A DNA stretch of 64,000 bases from Pseudomonas sp. AFG_SD02_1510_Pfu_092 (GCF_003331055.1 NZ_PUQD01000005.1:1-64000); one strand, 5' to 3'; counted from the stretch's first letter, positions 12,029-22,588 are shown. Numbers and translations: made by a program. Notes: generated by a model from the letters alone, not told the origin.

Positions 12029-12862
12029 TCAAAGCTTCATTACCAACATACCGGCCAACACCAGCCCGCAAGCTAGGAGTCTCGGCCCGCCGAAAGGTTC
12101 TTTGAGGTAGCGCATCCCCAGCAGCACCACCAGAATCACGCTCAACTCGCGCAACGCCGCCGCCTCGGCCACCGACCCCAGGTGCATGGCCCACAGCACC
12201 AAGGCGTAGCTGAGCAATACGCACAGCCCCACCGCCAACCCCAGGCGCCACTGCAGGCGCCAGAACAGCACGAACGGTGCCCGCCGCGCCACGCTGGCCA
12301 GCAACGGGAACGGCCAGGCGCTGAGCAAGGTCAGCCACACCAGGTAATCCCAGGGTTTGCCCCACAAGCGCACCGCCTGGCCGTCGAACCAGGTGTAGCA
12401 ACCGATGCACAAACCAATCAGGGCCACCACTGGCAGCATTGACCAGGGCAGCCGCTCGCCGCCACCGCCCTGCCACAGCAGGCAGGCCATGCCACAGGGG
12501 ATTAGCAGGATGCCGATGATCTGCTGCTGGCTCAGCGGTTCCCCGGCAAAGGCCAGGGTCAGCCCCAGCACCACCAGCGGTGACAGCCCGCGCATCAGAG
12601 GATAGACCAGACCCAGATCGCCCACGCGGTACGCCTGGATCAACAGAAAGCGGTACAGCTGCTCGGCCAGCGCCGAGGCCAGCAACCACGGCCAGATGTT
12701 GGCTGGCGGCAGCTCGACGAAGGGCACCGCCAGCACCGCGAAGGCCAGCGCCACCGTGTCCATGCTGGCAATCACCAGCAGGCGCTCGCCGCTGAATTTG
12801 ATCAGGGTGTTCCAGGTCGCATGCAGCAGGGCGGCGACCAGCACCAGAGATGTTGCCAACAC
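12029..12862 (-). CDS. EamA/DMT-superfamily transporter
   Basis: A 277-aa protein with about ten hydrophobic helices arranged as two EamA-like halves (LVAALLHATWNTLIKFSG at the N-terminus, LRELSVILVVLLGMRYLKE near the C-terminus), typical of drug/metabolite exporters. The start is a GTG at 12862 with AAGGA about 9 bases upstream; the adjacent TTG is an alternative. The substrate cannot be told from sequence. It is followed by the MAPEG gene and is divergent from the antiporter gene across a REP pair. Confidence 0.82.
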   Translation of the reverse strand: MLATSLVLVAALLHATWNTLIKFSGERLLVIASMDTVALAFAVLAVPFVELPPANIWPWLLASALAEQLYRFLLIQAYRVGDLGLVYPLMRGLSPLVVLGLTLAFAGEPLSQQQIIGILLIPCGMACLLWQGGGGERLPWSMLPVVALIGLCIGCYTWFDGQAVRLWGKPWDYLVWLTLLSAWPFPLLASVARRAPFVLFWRLQWRLGLAVGLCVLLSYALVLWAMHLGSVAEAAALRELSVILVVLLGMRYLKEPFGGPRLLACGLVLAGMLVMKL

Positions 12863-12909
12863 GCCTTGTTGTCCTTATGGCTGGTTCTGGCTGGGACTAT
12901 ATAGCGTTC

Positions 12910-13032
12910 GGGGGCCGCTGTGCGGCCCAATCGCCGGCAAGCCAGCTCCCACCTCGACCGCGTCGCTTTCAAGGTTGACGCAGTACCTGTGGGAGCTGGC
13001 TTGCCGGCGATTGGGCTGCGCAGCAGCCCCCT
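12910..13032. repeat. REP pair, family III
   Basis: Inverted copies of a distinct repeat (GGGGGCCGCTGTGCGGCCC, then CAATCGCCGGCAAGCCAGCT, then CCCAC) separated by about 32 bases. It lies in the divergent region between the DMT transporter and Na+/H+ antiporter genes, so it is not a terminator there. Confidence 0.88.
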
Positions 13033-13154
13033 TACATGGGAACGATTGGAACGAATCCGGTCAAACCTTGTGTCCCGAACCCTGCGCCAGGCCATCAAAG
13101 AACTGCCCGTGCCATTCGGGTTACGACTTGGAAGCCACTTTTACAGGATTCGGG

Positions 13155-14390
13155 ATGCTTGAACTCGTTGCCGCGTTTATCTGCCTCACCACCCTTCTCA
13201 CCTATGTGAACTACCGTTTCATCGGCCTGCCCCCCGCCATCGGCGTGATGGTCACGGCGCTGCTGTTCTCGCTGATGCTGCAGGGCCTGAGCCTGATCGG
13301 CTTCCCTGGCCTGGAAGCACGCGTCGAAGGGCTGATGAACCAGATCGACTTCAATGACCTGCTGATGCACTGGATGCTGGCGTTCCTGCTGTTCGCCGGG
13401 GCCTTGCACGTCAACCTTTCCGACCTGCGCAGCTACCGCTGGCCGATCGGCCTGCTGGCTACCGTCGGGGTACTGATCGCCACCGTGGTCATCGGCTACC
13501 TGTCGCACTGGGTGTTCGCCCTGTTCGGCTGGCAGGTGCCGCTGATCTACTGCTTGCTGTTCGGTGCGCTGATCTCGCCCACCGACCCGATCGCCGTACT
13601 GGGCGCGCTGCGTACCGCCAACGCCTCCAAACCGCTGAAAACCACCATCGTCGGCGAGTCGCTGTTCAACGATGGCACTGCCGTGGTGGTGTTCACCGTG
13701 TTGCTGGGCATCATCCAGCTGGGCGAAACGCCAAGCATGGCCGATACCGCCGTGCTGTTCGCCCGCGAGGCCATCGGCGGCATAGTGTTCGGCGGGCTGA
13801 TCGGCTACGCCACCTACCGCATGATCAAGAGTGTCGAGCAATACCAGGTCGAGGTGATGCTGACCCTGGCGCTGGTCATCGGCGGCTCGGCGATGTGCTA
13901 CGAGCTGCACGTTTCGGCGCCGATCGCCATGGTGGTGGCCGGCCTGATCATCGGTAACCTGGGGCGCAACCTGGCGATGAACGACATGACCAGGCGCTAC
14001 ATGGACGGTTTCTGGGAGCTGATCGACGACATGCTCAACGCCTTGCTGTTCGCGCTGATCGGCCTGGAGCTGTTGCTGTTGCCGTTCAACTGGATGCACC
14101 TGGCCGCCGGCAGCGTGCTGGCCCTGGCGGTGCTGCTGTCGCGGCTGCTGACGGTGGCCCCGGCGATCGTGCTGCTGCGGCGCTGGCGCCCGGTGCCCCA
14201 GGGCACGGTGCGCGTGCTGACCTGGGGCGGCTTGCGCGGTGGGGTGTCGGTGGCCCTGGCGCTGTCGCTGCCACTGGGCGAGGAGCGTGACCTGCTGTTG
14301 TCGATCACCTACATCGTGGTGCTGTCGTCGATCCTGGTGCAGGGTTTGAGCATCGGGCGGGTGGTGCGCAAGGTCAGCGCCCAGCCTTGA
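13155..14390 (+). CDS. Na+/H+ antiporter, CPA1 family
   Basis: A 411-aa polytopic membrane protein with about 12 hydrophobic helices. The fifth-helix motif SPTDPIAVLG and the following GESLFNDGTAVVVF are hallmarks of monovalent cation:proton antiporters of the CPA1 (NhaP/NHE) family. WGGLRGGVSVALALSLP near the C-terminus is likewise conserved. AGGA lies upstream of the ATG at 13155; the longer frame from 12696 runs through the REP pair. There is no long cytoplasmic tail. It probably exports Na+ (or K+) for pH and salt homeostasis. It converges with the thioesterase gene. Confidence 0.92.
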   Translation: MLELVAAFICLTTLLTYVNYRFIGLPPAIGVMVTALLFSLMLQGLSLIGFPGLEARVEGLMNQIDFNDLLMHWMLAFLLFAGALHVNLSDLRSYRWPIGLLATVGVLIATVVIGYLSHWVFALFGWQVPLIYCLLFGALISPTDPIAVLGALRTANASKPLKTTIVGESLFNDGTAVVVFTVLLGIIQLGETPSMADTAVLFAREAIGGIVFGGLIGYATYRMIKSVEQYQVEVMLTLALVIGGSAMCYELHVSAPIAMVVAGLIIGNLGRNLAMNDMTRRYMDGFWELIDDMLNALLFALIGLELLLLPFNWMHLAAGSVLALAVLLSRLLTVAPAIVLLRRWRPVPQGTVRVLTWGGLRGGVSVALALSLPLGEERDLLLSITYIVVLSSILVQGLSIGRVVRKVSAQP

Positions 14391-14396
14391 GCATCT

Positions 14397-14481
14397 GTGC
14401 CGGCCCCTTCGCGGGTGAACCCGCTCCCACAGCTAACGAAAAATCCTGTGGGAGCGGGTTTACCCGCGAAGGGGCCGGCAC
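14397..14481. repeat. REP pair, family I
   Basis: A nearly perfect 85-base inverted repeat (GTGCCGGCCCC ... GGGGCCGGCAC) made of two REP cores only about 12 bases apart. It lies between convergent genes and is a plausible bidirectional terminator. Confidence 0.92.
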
Positions 14482-14494
14482 TGCCAACCGAGGT

Positions 14495-14896
14495 CTACTC
14501 GACTGCACTGTCCGGGAACTGGTCCTGGATGTACTTGATCTCGGTCCGCCCATGCGGCGCCGGCAGGCCGTCTTCGCCGAGGTTGACGAAGACCATCTTG
14601 TCGACCGTGAGGATGGCCTTGCGGGTGATCTTGTTGCGCACTTCGCACTTGAGGGTGATCGAGGTGCGGCCGAACTCGGTGGCGGTGATGCCCAGCTCGA
14701 TGATGTCACCCTGGCGCGAGGCGCTGACGAAGTTGATTTCCGAAATGTACTTGGTCACCACACGCTGGTTGCCCAGCTGGACGATGGCGTAGATCGCTGC
14801 TTCTTCGTCGATCCAGCGCAACAGGCTGCCACCGAACAGGGTGCCATTGGGGTTGAGGTCTTCGGGTTTAACCCACTTGCGGGTATGAAAGTTCAT
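14495..14896 (-). CDS. Hotdog-fold acyl-CoA thioesterase
   Basis: A 133-aa single hotdog domain. The segment NPNGTLFGGSLLRWIDEEAAI (split across residues ~16-36) carries the Asp/Glu helix of YciA-type acyl-CoA thioesterases, and SEINFVSASRQGDIIELG follows as in that family. AGGAG lies upstream of the ATG. It would hydrolyse acyl-CoAs in the cytoplasm; chain length is unknown. It is monocistronic and divergent from the ahcY leader. Confidence 0.88.
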   Translation of the reverse strand: MNFHTRKWVKPEDLNPNGTLFGGSLLRWIDEEAAIYAIVQLGNQRVVTKYISEINFVSASRQGDIIELGITATEFGRTSITLKCEVRNKITRKAILTVDKMVFVNLGEDGLPAPHGRTEIKYIQDQFPDSAVE

Positions 14897-14999
14897 CTTT
14901 GCTCCTGACCTGCCTGGCTAACGTGCAGCAATGATGGCAGAGCCACCGCTGTCGCTCCATTGAACATCGACTATCGTCGCGATTAATCGACAGAAAACC

Positions 15000-15028
15000 T
15001 TGGGCAAGCCGGCGCGCGCGGCTATAAT
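15000..15028 (+). promoter_or_regulatory. Sigma-70 promoter of ahcY-metF
   Basis: TTGGGC (15000-15005) and a perfect TATAAT (15023-15028) are separated by 17 bases. Transcription would start near 15035, giving a leader of about 155 bases that contains the SAH riboswitch. Confidence 0.85.
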
Positions 15029-15069
15029 CTTCGCCGTTTCACATGGCCGCCCACAGCGGCGCCATGCCC

Positions 15070-16601
<1,532 letters not shown>

Positions 16602-16604
16602 GCG

Positions 16605-16632
16605 GCAAGCTTGAAGCTTCAAGCGGCAAGCA
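16605..16632. repeat. AAGCTT-type intergenic repeat, left copy
   Basis: A GCAAGCTTGAAGCTTCAAGC palindromic tract immediately after ahcY. A related tract in similar sequence lies at 16728-16755. Such AGCTTCAAGC-rich repeats are scattered between genes in fluorescent pseudomonads. Confidence 0.65.
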
Positions 16633-16693
16633 AAGGCAAACCGTGCCGTTGCTGCTTGTAGCTCAAGCCTGTAAAAATCTTGAACGATGCCCA

Positions 16694-16724
16694 AGCCAGA
16701 TCGGCCATCACCGATCTGGCTTTT
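16694..16724 (+). terminator. Hairpin between ahcY and metF
   Basis: An 11-base perfect stem (AGCCAGATCGG / CCGATCTGGCT) with a CCATCA loop, followed by TTTT-A. It looks like a moderate intrinsic terminator that would lower, rather than abolish, expression of metF from the ahcY promoter. Confidence 0.7.
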
Positions 16725-16727
16725 ACT

Positions 16728-16755
16728 TGCAGCTTGAAGCTTGAAACTTGCTGCT
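16728..16755. repeat. AAGCTT-type intergenic repeat, right copy
   Basis: TTGCAGCTTGAAGCTTGAAA followed by CTTGCTGC, ending just before the metF ribosome-binding site. It partly complements the copy at 16605-16632, so the two could enclose the terminator hairpin in a larger fold. Confidence 0.6.
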
Positions 16756-16769
16756 AGGAGAAACGCCTG

Positions 16770-17615
16770 ATGTCCCAGGAACGCCGTTACAGTTTCGAGT
16801 TCTTCCCGACCAAGACCGACGCCGGTCACGAAAAGCTGATGGGCGTCGCCCGCCAGCTGGCCACCTACAACCCGGACTTCTTCTCCTGCACCTACGGTGC
16901 CGGCGGCTCGACCCGCGACCGCACGCTGAACACCGTGCTGCAGCTGGAAAGCGAAGTGAAGGTCCCTGCCGCACCGCACCTGTCGTGCGTCGGCGACACC
17001 AAGGCCGACCTGCGCGCCCTGCTGGCCGAATACAAGGCCGCCGGCATCAAGCGCATCGTCGCCTTGCGTGGCGACCTGCCGTCGGGCATGGGCATGGCCA
17101 GTGGCGAACTGCGCTACGCCAGCGACCTGGTCGCCTTCATCCGCGAGGAAACCGCTGATCACTTCCACCTGGAAGTGGCCGCCTACCCCGAGATGCACCC
17201 GCAGGCGCGCAACTTCGAGGCCGACCTGGCCAACTTCGTGCACAAGGTCAAGGCCGGTGCCGACAGCGCCATTACCCAGTACTTCTTCAACGCCGACAGC
17301 TACTTCTACTTCGTCGAGCGGGCCCAGAAGCTGGGCGTGGATATCCCGGTGGTGCCCGGCATCATGCCGATCACCAACTACAGCAAGCTGGCACGCTTCT
17401 CCGATGCCTGTGGCGCCGAGATCCCGCGCTGGGTTCGCAAGCAGCTGGAAGCCTATGCCGACGACACCGCCAGCATCCAGGCCTTTGGCGAAGAAGTGAT
17501 CACCCGCATGTGCGAACAGCTGCTGCAAGGTGGCGCACCGGGCCTGCACTTCTACACCCTGAACCAGGCCGAGCCGAGCCTGGCCATCTGGAACAATTTG
17601 AAGCTGCCACGCTGA
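16770..17615 (+). CDS. metF: Methylenetetrahydrofolate reductase
   Basis: MetF (281 aa) is a flavoprotein that reduces 5,10-methylene-THF to 5-methyl-THF, the methyl donor for methionine synthesis. Typical segments are SFEFFPTKTDAG at the N-terminus, FSCTYGAGGSTRD, and RIVALRGDLP. TAGGAG precedes the ATG. It lies 168 bases after ahcY on the same strand and completes the methionine cycle with metK and ahcY. A terminator follows. Confidence 0.96.
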   Translation: MSQERRYSFEFFPTKTDAGHEKLMGVARQLATYNPDFFSCTYGAGGSTRDRTLNTVLQLESEVKVPAAPHLSCVGDTKADLRALLAEYKAAGIKRIVALRGDLPSGMGMASGELRYASDLVAFIREETADHFHLEVAAYPEMHPQARNFEADLANFVHKVKAGADSAITQYFFNADSYFYFVERAQKLGVDIPVVPGIMPITNYSKLARFSDACGAEIPRWVRKQLEAYADDTASIQAFGEEVITRMCEQLLQGGAPGLHFYTLNQAEPSLAIWNNLKLPR

Positions 17616-17647
17616 AATCTTTTGCAAAATCTGTTTAAGATTCGATT

Positions 17648-17680
17648 AAGGCTTTGGTCATAGACTAAAGCCTTATTCAT
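17648..17680 (+). terminator. Intrinsic terminator after metF
   Basis: A 12-base stem (AAGGCTTTGGTC / GACTAAAGCCTT, one G-T pair) with an ATA loop, followed by ATTCATTTT. It lies about 32 bases after the metF stop. Confidence 0.8.
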
Positions 17681-17707
17681 TTTCGGGTTACACAGGTCTT
17701 GCCTGCC

Positions 17708-18781
17708 ATGCAGCACCAGCCATCGCGTCCACAGCTTGTCTACCTGGCTTTTGGCCCGGCAACCTATCATCAGGAAGCCTGCTTCAGCATCGTCAGCGCC
17801 CTTGCCCACCTGGGTACGGCGGCGGGCGAAGCCATGGAAATCCAGGTCTACACCGACAACCCGCAGCCTTATGCCGGCCTGCCGGTCACCGTTCATCTGC
17901 TGGACGAAGCCACGCGCCAGGCCTGGAACGCTCCTCACGGTTACCACTTTCGCAGCAAGCATGTGCTGTTGCGCCAGGTGCTGCAGCAGCACCCGCGGGC
18001 CGTGCTGATCGACACCGATACCTTCTTCCGTACCTCGCCGCTGGCGCTGTTCGACCGCGTAGCGCCTGGCCGCCTGTTGTGCAATGCCATCGGTGCACGC
18101 TACGGCAGCAACCAGAAGTGCCTGCTGTACAAGAACCTGCTGGCCATTCTCGAATCCCGCGGCCTGGCCGATTGCCAGATGCCGCTGGTCAACTCCGGGG
18201 TGATCGGCCTGGCGGCGGAAGACGCCGCCACCCTGGACCACTCCATCGCCATGATGGACGAGTTCCACCCGCTGGCCCGCGAGGCCTACACGCTCGAAGA
18301 GTTCTGCCTGGCAGTAGCGGCCTACCGCAAGCTGGAGCTGGCCGAGTGTACCGATGTCATCCATCACTACTGGAGCCGCAAGGCGCAGTTCCGCGCGAAG
18401 ATCCAGGCTTGGCTGCGCAAGCACGGCCATGACCCGCTGAGCCGCGCGGCACTGGCCGATGTGCACCTGGTCAATGACCAGCTGCCACGGCCGCCCGCCT
18501 TGCAACGCCTGGGCTACAAGGCGCTGAGCATGACCCTGCCCAGCCACGAACGCCAGTTCGCCCGCGAGCTGCTGTATGGCTGCTACCCCTACCCCAACGA
18601 GTTCGACCGCGCCTGCGCGCCGGCCTGGTGGGACAAGGCCCTGGAAAACCTCAATGCCCGCCATGGCCACGTGGCGCCCGAGCAGCTGCGCCAATGCCTG
18701 CGCCACCCGGGGCTGCGCCTGTCGCTGGGCGAACGGCGCAAGGATATCGAGGCGCATCTGCTGAGGTCTTCGCATAATTGA
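17708..18781 (+). CDS. Glycosyltransferase-like protein of unknown function
   Basis: A 357-aa cytoplasmic protein without signal peptide or membrane segment. The N-terminal part (QLVYLAFGPATYHQEACFSI) and the acidic motif AVLIDTDTFF (about residue 100-110) resemble the nucleotide-sugar-binding region and DxD motif of GT-A glycosyltransferases. VNSGVIGL later fits the same fold. The C-terminal ~100 residues are not recognised. The ATG at 17708 is chosen; a TTG at 17699 is possible. It is a lone gene between a terminator and a REP pair, so context gives no acceptor. The assignment rests on motif and fold impression only. Confidence 0.65.
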   Translation: MQHQPSRPQLVYLAFGPATYHQEACFSIVSALAHLGTAAGEAMEIQVYTDNPQPYAGLPVTVHLLDEATRQAWNAPHGYHFRSKHVLLRQVLQQHPRAVLIDTDTFFRTSPLALFDRVAPGRLLCNAIGARYGSNQKCLLYKNLLAILESRGLADCQMPLVNSGVIGLAAEDAATLDHSIAMMDEFHPLAREAYTLEEFCLAVAAYRKLELAECTDVIHHYWSRKAQFRAKIQAWLRKHGHDPLSRAALADVHLVNDQLPRPPALQRLGYKALSMTLPSHERQFARELLYGCYPYPNEFDRACAPAWWDKALENLNARHGHVAPEQLRQCLRHPGLRLSLGERRKDIEAHLLRSSHN

Positions 18782-18786
18782 GTGAA

Positions 18787-18896
18787 CCTGTGCCGGCCTC
18801 TTCGCGGGTAAACCCGCTCCCACAAGTACAGCGCAAGCCTGCCAGCAAGCAGAGCGCCTGTGGGAGCGGGTTTACCCGCGAAGAGGCCGGCACAGG
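18787..18896. repeat. REP pair, family I
   Basis: A 110-base inverted repeat (CCTGTGCCGGCCTCTTCGCG ... and complement) with both REP cores and extended flanks. It lies downstream of the glycosyltransferase-like gene. Confidence 0.92.
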
Positions 18897-18947
18897 CAAA
18901 CACCCTCCCCACTGGCCTTGAACAGGCCGAGCGCGTAATCTGCGGCC

Positions 18948-19736
18948 ATGCCGCACATCGCCCGTCTGTTCTGGATCCTGTCGCTCGCCTGCCTGAGCCC
19001 GCTGGCTCTGGGCGAGCGCCTGCGCCTGGTAACCGACGACTGGGCGCCCTATGTGTACCAGCGCGACGGCCAGCCGGCGGGCATCGACTATGAAGTCACC
19101 AGCCGGGTGTTCGAACGCCTTGGCTTCGAGGTGGAAGTGCAGTTCCTGCCGTGGAAGCGCTGTCTGGTCATGATCGAACAAGGCCTGGCCGACGGCATCC
19201 TCGACATCTTCCAGGACGAATCACGCCGGCCTTACCTGGTGTATGCCGCCGAGCCCATGTCAGACGTCGAATTCGTCCTGTTCCAGGCCCGCGCACGCCG
19301 CCACCCCGTCCGGCAGCTGAACGACCTCACCGGCCTCACCGTCGGCACCTCGCCCGGCTACGCCTATGGTGCGTCGTTCAACGAGGCCCGGCATTTCAGG
19401 CGCGAGTCCGCACCTACCCATGAAGCCAACTTCGGCAAGCTGGTGCTCGGCCGCGTCGACCTGGCGATTACCGACCGCAGGGTGGGCCACTACCTGCTCC
19501 GCCACCTGGGCCTGCACCAGCAAATCGAGGAACTGCCGCTGGTGATCAGCCGCCAGCCGCAGTACCTGGGCCTGGTACGCAAGCCGGGGCGCGAAGCACT
19601 GGCCCAGGCCTTTACCGAAGAACTGCGACGTTTCAAGCAGGAGCCGGCTTTTGCCGCGATCAGCAACCGCTACACAGGCGACATTGGCAACATTCCCAAC
19701 GCCGTTGAGCAGCACGAACGCAGCACAGCGCGATAG
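18948..19736 (+). CDS. Periplasmic solute-binding protein, family 3
   Basis: A 262-aa protein with an N-terminal signal peptide (cleavage near LALG, about residue 22) followed by a family 3 substrate-binding domain: LRLVTDDWAPYVYQRDGQPAGIDYEV, then GLADGILDIFQDESRRPYL, and DLAITDRRVGHYLL. It resembles the stand-alone ABC-type binding proteins common in Pseudomonas. No permease or ATPase gene is adjacent, so it may serve a distant transporter or act as a periplasmic sensor. The ligand is unknown; the family usually binds polar amino acids. Confidence 0.82.
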   Translation: MPHIARLFWILSLACLSPLALGERLRLVTDDWAPYVYQRDGQPAGIDYEVTSRVFERLGFEVEVQFLPWKRCLVMIEQGLADGILDIFQDESRRPYLVYAAEPMSDVEFVLFQARARRHPVRQLNDLTGLTVGTSPGYAYGASFNEARHFRRESAPTHEANFGKLVLGRVDLAITDRRVGHYLLRHLGLHQQIEELPLVISRQPQYLGLVRKPGREALAQAFTEELRRFKQEPAFAAISNRYTGDIGNIPNAVEQHERSTAR

Positions 19737-19739
19737 CTC

Positions 19740-19748
19740 TGTTATACT
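19740..19748 (+). promoter_or_regulatory. Extended -10 promoter of rhlE
   Basis: TGT-TATACT, an extended -10 element with no good -35 box, starts four bases after the stop codon of the upstream gene. It predicts a leader of about 200 bases for rhlE. Confidence 0.6.
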
Positions 19749-19955
19749 CGGGCCTTCCCGCCCGGCTCACGCCCGGACGCTCGGCCTCGCAACAGGCATC
19801 CCGATCGGCATCGACGCGCCTTCGCGTCCATCCCTCCGTTACCCGGATGTGCAGTGAAAGCCCAGCTGGACCGGACGCGATCGCATCCCACCGATGCCCG
19901 TCGCGCCAGGCAGAACATCCCAACGGGCCCAGCCCACACGAGAACAGGATTGCCC

Positions 19956-21848
19956 ATGTCCTTTGCTTCCCTCGGTCTCTCCGAGGCTCTTGTCCGCGCT
20001 ATCGAGGCTGCGGGCTATACCCAGCCGACCCCCGTGCAACAGCGGGCGATTCCCGCCGTGTTGCAAGGCCGCGACCTGATGGTCGCCGCACAGACCGGTA
20101 CTGGTAAAACCGGCGGTTTCGCCCTGCCGATCCTCGAGCGCCTGTTCCCGGCCGGCCACCCCGACAAGTCGCAGCGTCATGGCCCGCGCCAGCCGCGCGT
20201 ACTGGTGCTGACCCCGACCCGCGAGCTGGCCGCCCAGGTGCATGACAGCTTCAAGGTATATGCCCGCGACCTGCCACTGGTCAGCGCCTGCATCTTCGGC
20301 GGTGTCGGCATGAACCCGCAGATCCAGGCCATCGCCAAGGGTGTCGATGTGCTGGTCGCCTGCCCGGGCCGCCTGCTCGACCTGGCCGGCCAAGGCAAGG
20401 TCGATCTGGCCCACGTGGAAATCCTGGTACTCGACGAAGCCGACCGCATGCTCGACATGGGCTTCATCCATGACGTCAAGAAGGTCCTCGCCCGCCTGCC
20501 GGCCAAGCGCCAGAACCTGCTGTTCTCGGCCACCTTCTCCAAGGACATCACCGACCTTGCCGACAAGCTTCTGCACAACCCGGAGCGTATCGAGGTCACC
20601 CCGCCGAACACCACCGTCGAGCGTATCGAGCAGCGCGTCTACCGCCTGCCCGCCAGCCACAAGCGTGCCCTGCTGGCGCACCTGATCACCCTTGGCGCCT
20701 GGGAACAGGTGCTGGTGTTCACCCGTACCAAGCACGGTGCCAACCGCCTGGCCGAGTACCTGGAAAAGCACGGCCTGACCGCCGCCGCGATCCACGGCAA
20801 CAAGAGCCAGAACGCCCGCACCAAGGCCCTGGCCGACTTCAAGGCCAACAGCGTGCGGGTGCTGGTCGCCACCGACATCGCCGCCCGTGGCCTGGACATC
20901 GACCAACTGCCCCACGTGGTCAACTTCGAGCTGCCGAACGTGGAAGAAGACTACGTTCACCGTATCGGCCGTACCGGCCGTGCCGGGCGTTCGGGCGAGG
21001 CCATTTCGCTGGTCGCGCCGGATGAAGAGAAGCTGCTCAAGAGCATCGAGCGGGTGACCCGGCAGAAGATCCCGGATGGCGACCTGATGGGCTTTGACGC
21101 CAGCCAGGTAGAAGCCGAAAAGCCTGAAGTACGCGAGCGCCCACAGAACAGCGGCCGTGGCGGTCGTAACCAGCAGGCACGCGGCGAAGGCGGCAAAGAC
21201 GCCAACGGCGGCCGCAAGGACAAGGGCAAGGACAAAGGCAAGGCCAAGCAGCAAGCTGCGGAAAAGCCGGCCGACAAGGAAAAGAGCGGCGACAAGCAAC
21301 AGCAGCCACGCAAGCCGCGTGACAAGAAGCCGCGCCAGCAACAGCAGCAGGCCAGCAACGGCAGCGCGCCGAAAGCGCCGGCCGACCGTGACCCGGAAGA
21401 GTTCCTGGACGACGAGATCGACAACTTCGGCAACCGTGCCGACTATGTCAGCCCGTACCAGGGTAAAGGCCAAGGCCGCAATCGCCGTCCAGGTGCTGGC
21501 GCCGGCCAGGGCCAGGGCAGCGGTCAGCGCAGCAACGCGGGTGGCCAAGGCCAGGCCCGTAGTGGCGGCCAGCCGCGCAGCGGTGGCGGTGGCGAGAAAC
21601 GCCCACCCCGCGCCAACAACGGTGGCGGTGCCCGGCGTGACGGCGGTGGTGCTGGCCGTGGTCGCCCGGCGCGGGATGATGCCGCCCGGCAAGAGCCGGC
21701 CGTGCGCAACCCTCGCCAGCCGGAAAAGCAACCAGTGATCATCCGCAAGGAATCCAAGCTCGACCGTTACCCGACGCCCGAGCAGCTGGATGACCTGCCG
21801 AGCCGCCCGCGCGGTGAGCGCCCGGCGCTGTTGACCCGCAAAGGCTGA
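19956..21848 (+). CDS. rhlE: ATP-dependent RNA helicase RhlE
   Basis: A DEAD-box RNA helicase (630 aa). The core (about 1-380) shows the Q motif ([10 protein letters not shown]), AQTGTGKT (45-52), PTRELAAQ, the DEAD box in [14 protein letters not shown] and HRIGRTGR. The C-terminal ~240 residues are low complexity: first Lys/Asp/Gln-rich, then Gly/Asn/Gln/Arg-rich, ending with a conserved-looking tail ([20 protein letters not shown]). Such tails usually bind RNA and drive condensate formation. RhlE proteins act in ribosome assembly, RNA decay and cold adaptation. ATG 19956 has AGGA upstream. The frame is open to 19854, but the added residues are leader-like. Confidence 0.94.
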   Translation: MSFASLGLSEALVRAIEAAGYTQPTPVQQRAIPAVLQGRDLMVAAQTGTGKTGGFALPILERLFPAGHPDKSQRHGPRQPRVLVLTPTRELAAQVHDSFKVYARDLPLVSACIFGGVGMNPQIQAIAKGVDVLVACPGRLLDLAGQGKVDLAHVEILVLDEADRMLDMGFIHDVKKVLARLPAKRQNLLFSATFSKDITDLADKLLHNPERIEVTPPNTTVERIEQRVYRLPASHKRALLAHLITLGAWEQVLVFTRTKHGANRLAEYLEKHGLTAAAIHGNKSQNARTKALADFKANSVRVLVATDIAARGLDIDQLPHVVNFELPNVEEDYVHRIGRTGRAGRSGEAISLVAPDEEKLLKSIERVTRQKIPDGDLMGFDASQVEAEKPEVRERPQNSGRGGRNQQARGEGGKDANGGRKDKGKDKGKAKQQAAEKPADKEKSGDKQQQPRKPRDKKPRQQQQQASNGSAPKAPADRDPEEFLDDEIDNFGNRADYVSPYQGKGQGRNRRPGAGAGQGQGSGQRSNAGGQGQARSGGQPRSGGGGEKRPPRANNGGGARRDGGGAGRGRPARDDAARQEPAVRNPRQPEKQPVIIRKESKLDRYPTPEQLDDLPSRPRGERPALLTRKG

Positions 21849-21859
21849 CAGAAAGTATG

Positions 21860-21955
21860 AGGGGGCCGCTTTGCGGCCCTTTCGCGACACAAGGCCGCTC
21901 CCACAGGCTGTAGGAGCGGCCTTGTGTCGCGAAAGGGCTGCGAAGCAGCCCCCTC
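21860..21955. repeat. REP pair, family II
   Basis: Inverted copies (GAGGGGGCCGCTTTGCGGCC ... complement) around ACAGGCTGTAGG. It lies between the convergent rhlE and yceI genes and forms a near-perfect 96-base hairpin. Confidence 0.92.
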
Positions 21956-21975
21956 GGTACTTCAGCTAAAGCAAG

Positions 21976-22554
21976 TTACTTCTGCTTCACACCTTCAACA
22001 CTGATATCCAGGTCCAGGGTCTGCGAAGTAGCGCCCGGGCCCTTGATGCCGAAGTCGTTCAGGTTCAGCGTGGTGGTGGCGTTGAAACCAGCGCGCTCAC
22101 CGCCCCATGGGTCCTTGCCTTCACCGTTGAAGGTAGCCTTGAAGGTCACCGGCTTGGTCACGCCGTGCATGGTCAGGTCGCCAGTCACGTCAGCAGTCTT
22201 GTCGCCAGTCGACTTGACACTGGTGGAGACGAACTTGGCTTCCGGGTACTTCTTCACATCAAGGAAGTCGGCGCTGGCGATGTGCTTGTCACGCTCGGCG
22301 TGGTTCGACCACAGGCTGGCGGTTTTCAGGTCGACGCTGATCTTGCTGGCTTCAGGCTTGGCGCTGTCCCAGCTGAAGTTGCCGTCGAAGTCCTTGAACG
22401 TACCGTGAATGAAGCTGTAGCCCAGGTGGCTGATCTTCCAGTCAACGAACGCGTGTTGGCCTTCCTTGTCGATCTTGTACTCGGCAGCCATGGCCTGGCC
22501 GGCGGAGATCAGGGCGGTACCGAGCGCCAGAGCGGCAAAAGTCTTTTTCAACAT
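21976..22554 (-). CDS. yceI: YceI-family periplasmic protein
   Basis: A 192-aa secreted lipocalin-like protein. Signal peptide cleavage after AMA (about residue 23) leaves [20 protein letters not shown]. The YceI beta-barrel signature includes [24 protein letters not shown] and the C-terminal LDLDISVEG. Family members bind polyisoprenoids such as ubiquinone-like or isoprenoid lipids in a hydrophobic pocket. ATG 22554 has AAGGAAAT upstream. It lies 34 bases after the cytochrome b561 gene, an arrangement seen repeatedly in proteobacteria, which suggests a functional redox or quinone link. Confidence 0.92.
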   Translation of the reverse strand: MLKKTFAALALGTALISAGQAMAAEYKIDKEGQHAFVDWKISHLGYSFIHGTFKDFDGNFSWDSAKPEASKISVDLKTASLWSNHAERDKHIASADFLDVKKYPEAKFVSTSVKSTGDKTADVTGDLTMHGVTKPVTFKATFNGEGKDPWGGERAGFNATTTLNLNDFGIKGPGATSQTLDLDISVEGVKQK

Positions 22555-22588
22555 CCTTATTTCCTTCCTATGCAATTGAGGTTGAGAG

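Noticed and set aside
19839..21890. A 683-codon minus-strand frame opposite rhlE
   Set aside because: Shadow of a GC-rich gene; its Leu/Ala-rich stretches come from the reverse complement of the Lys/Gly-rich RhlE tail.
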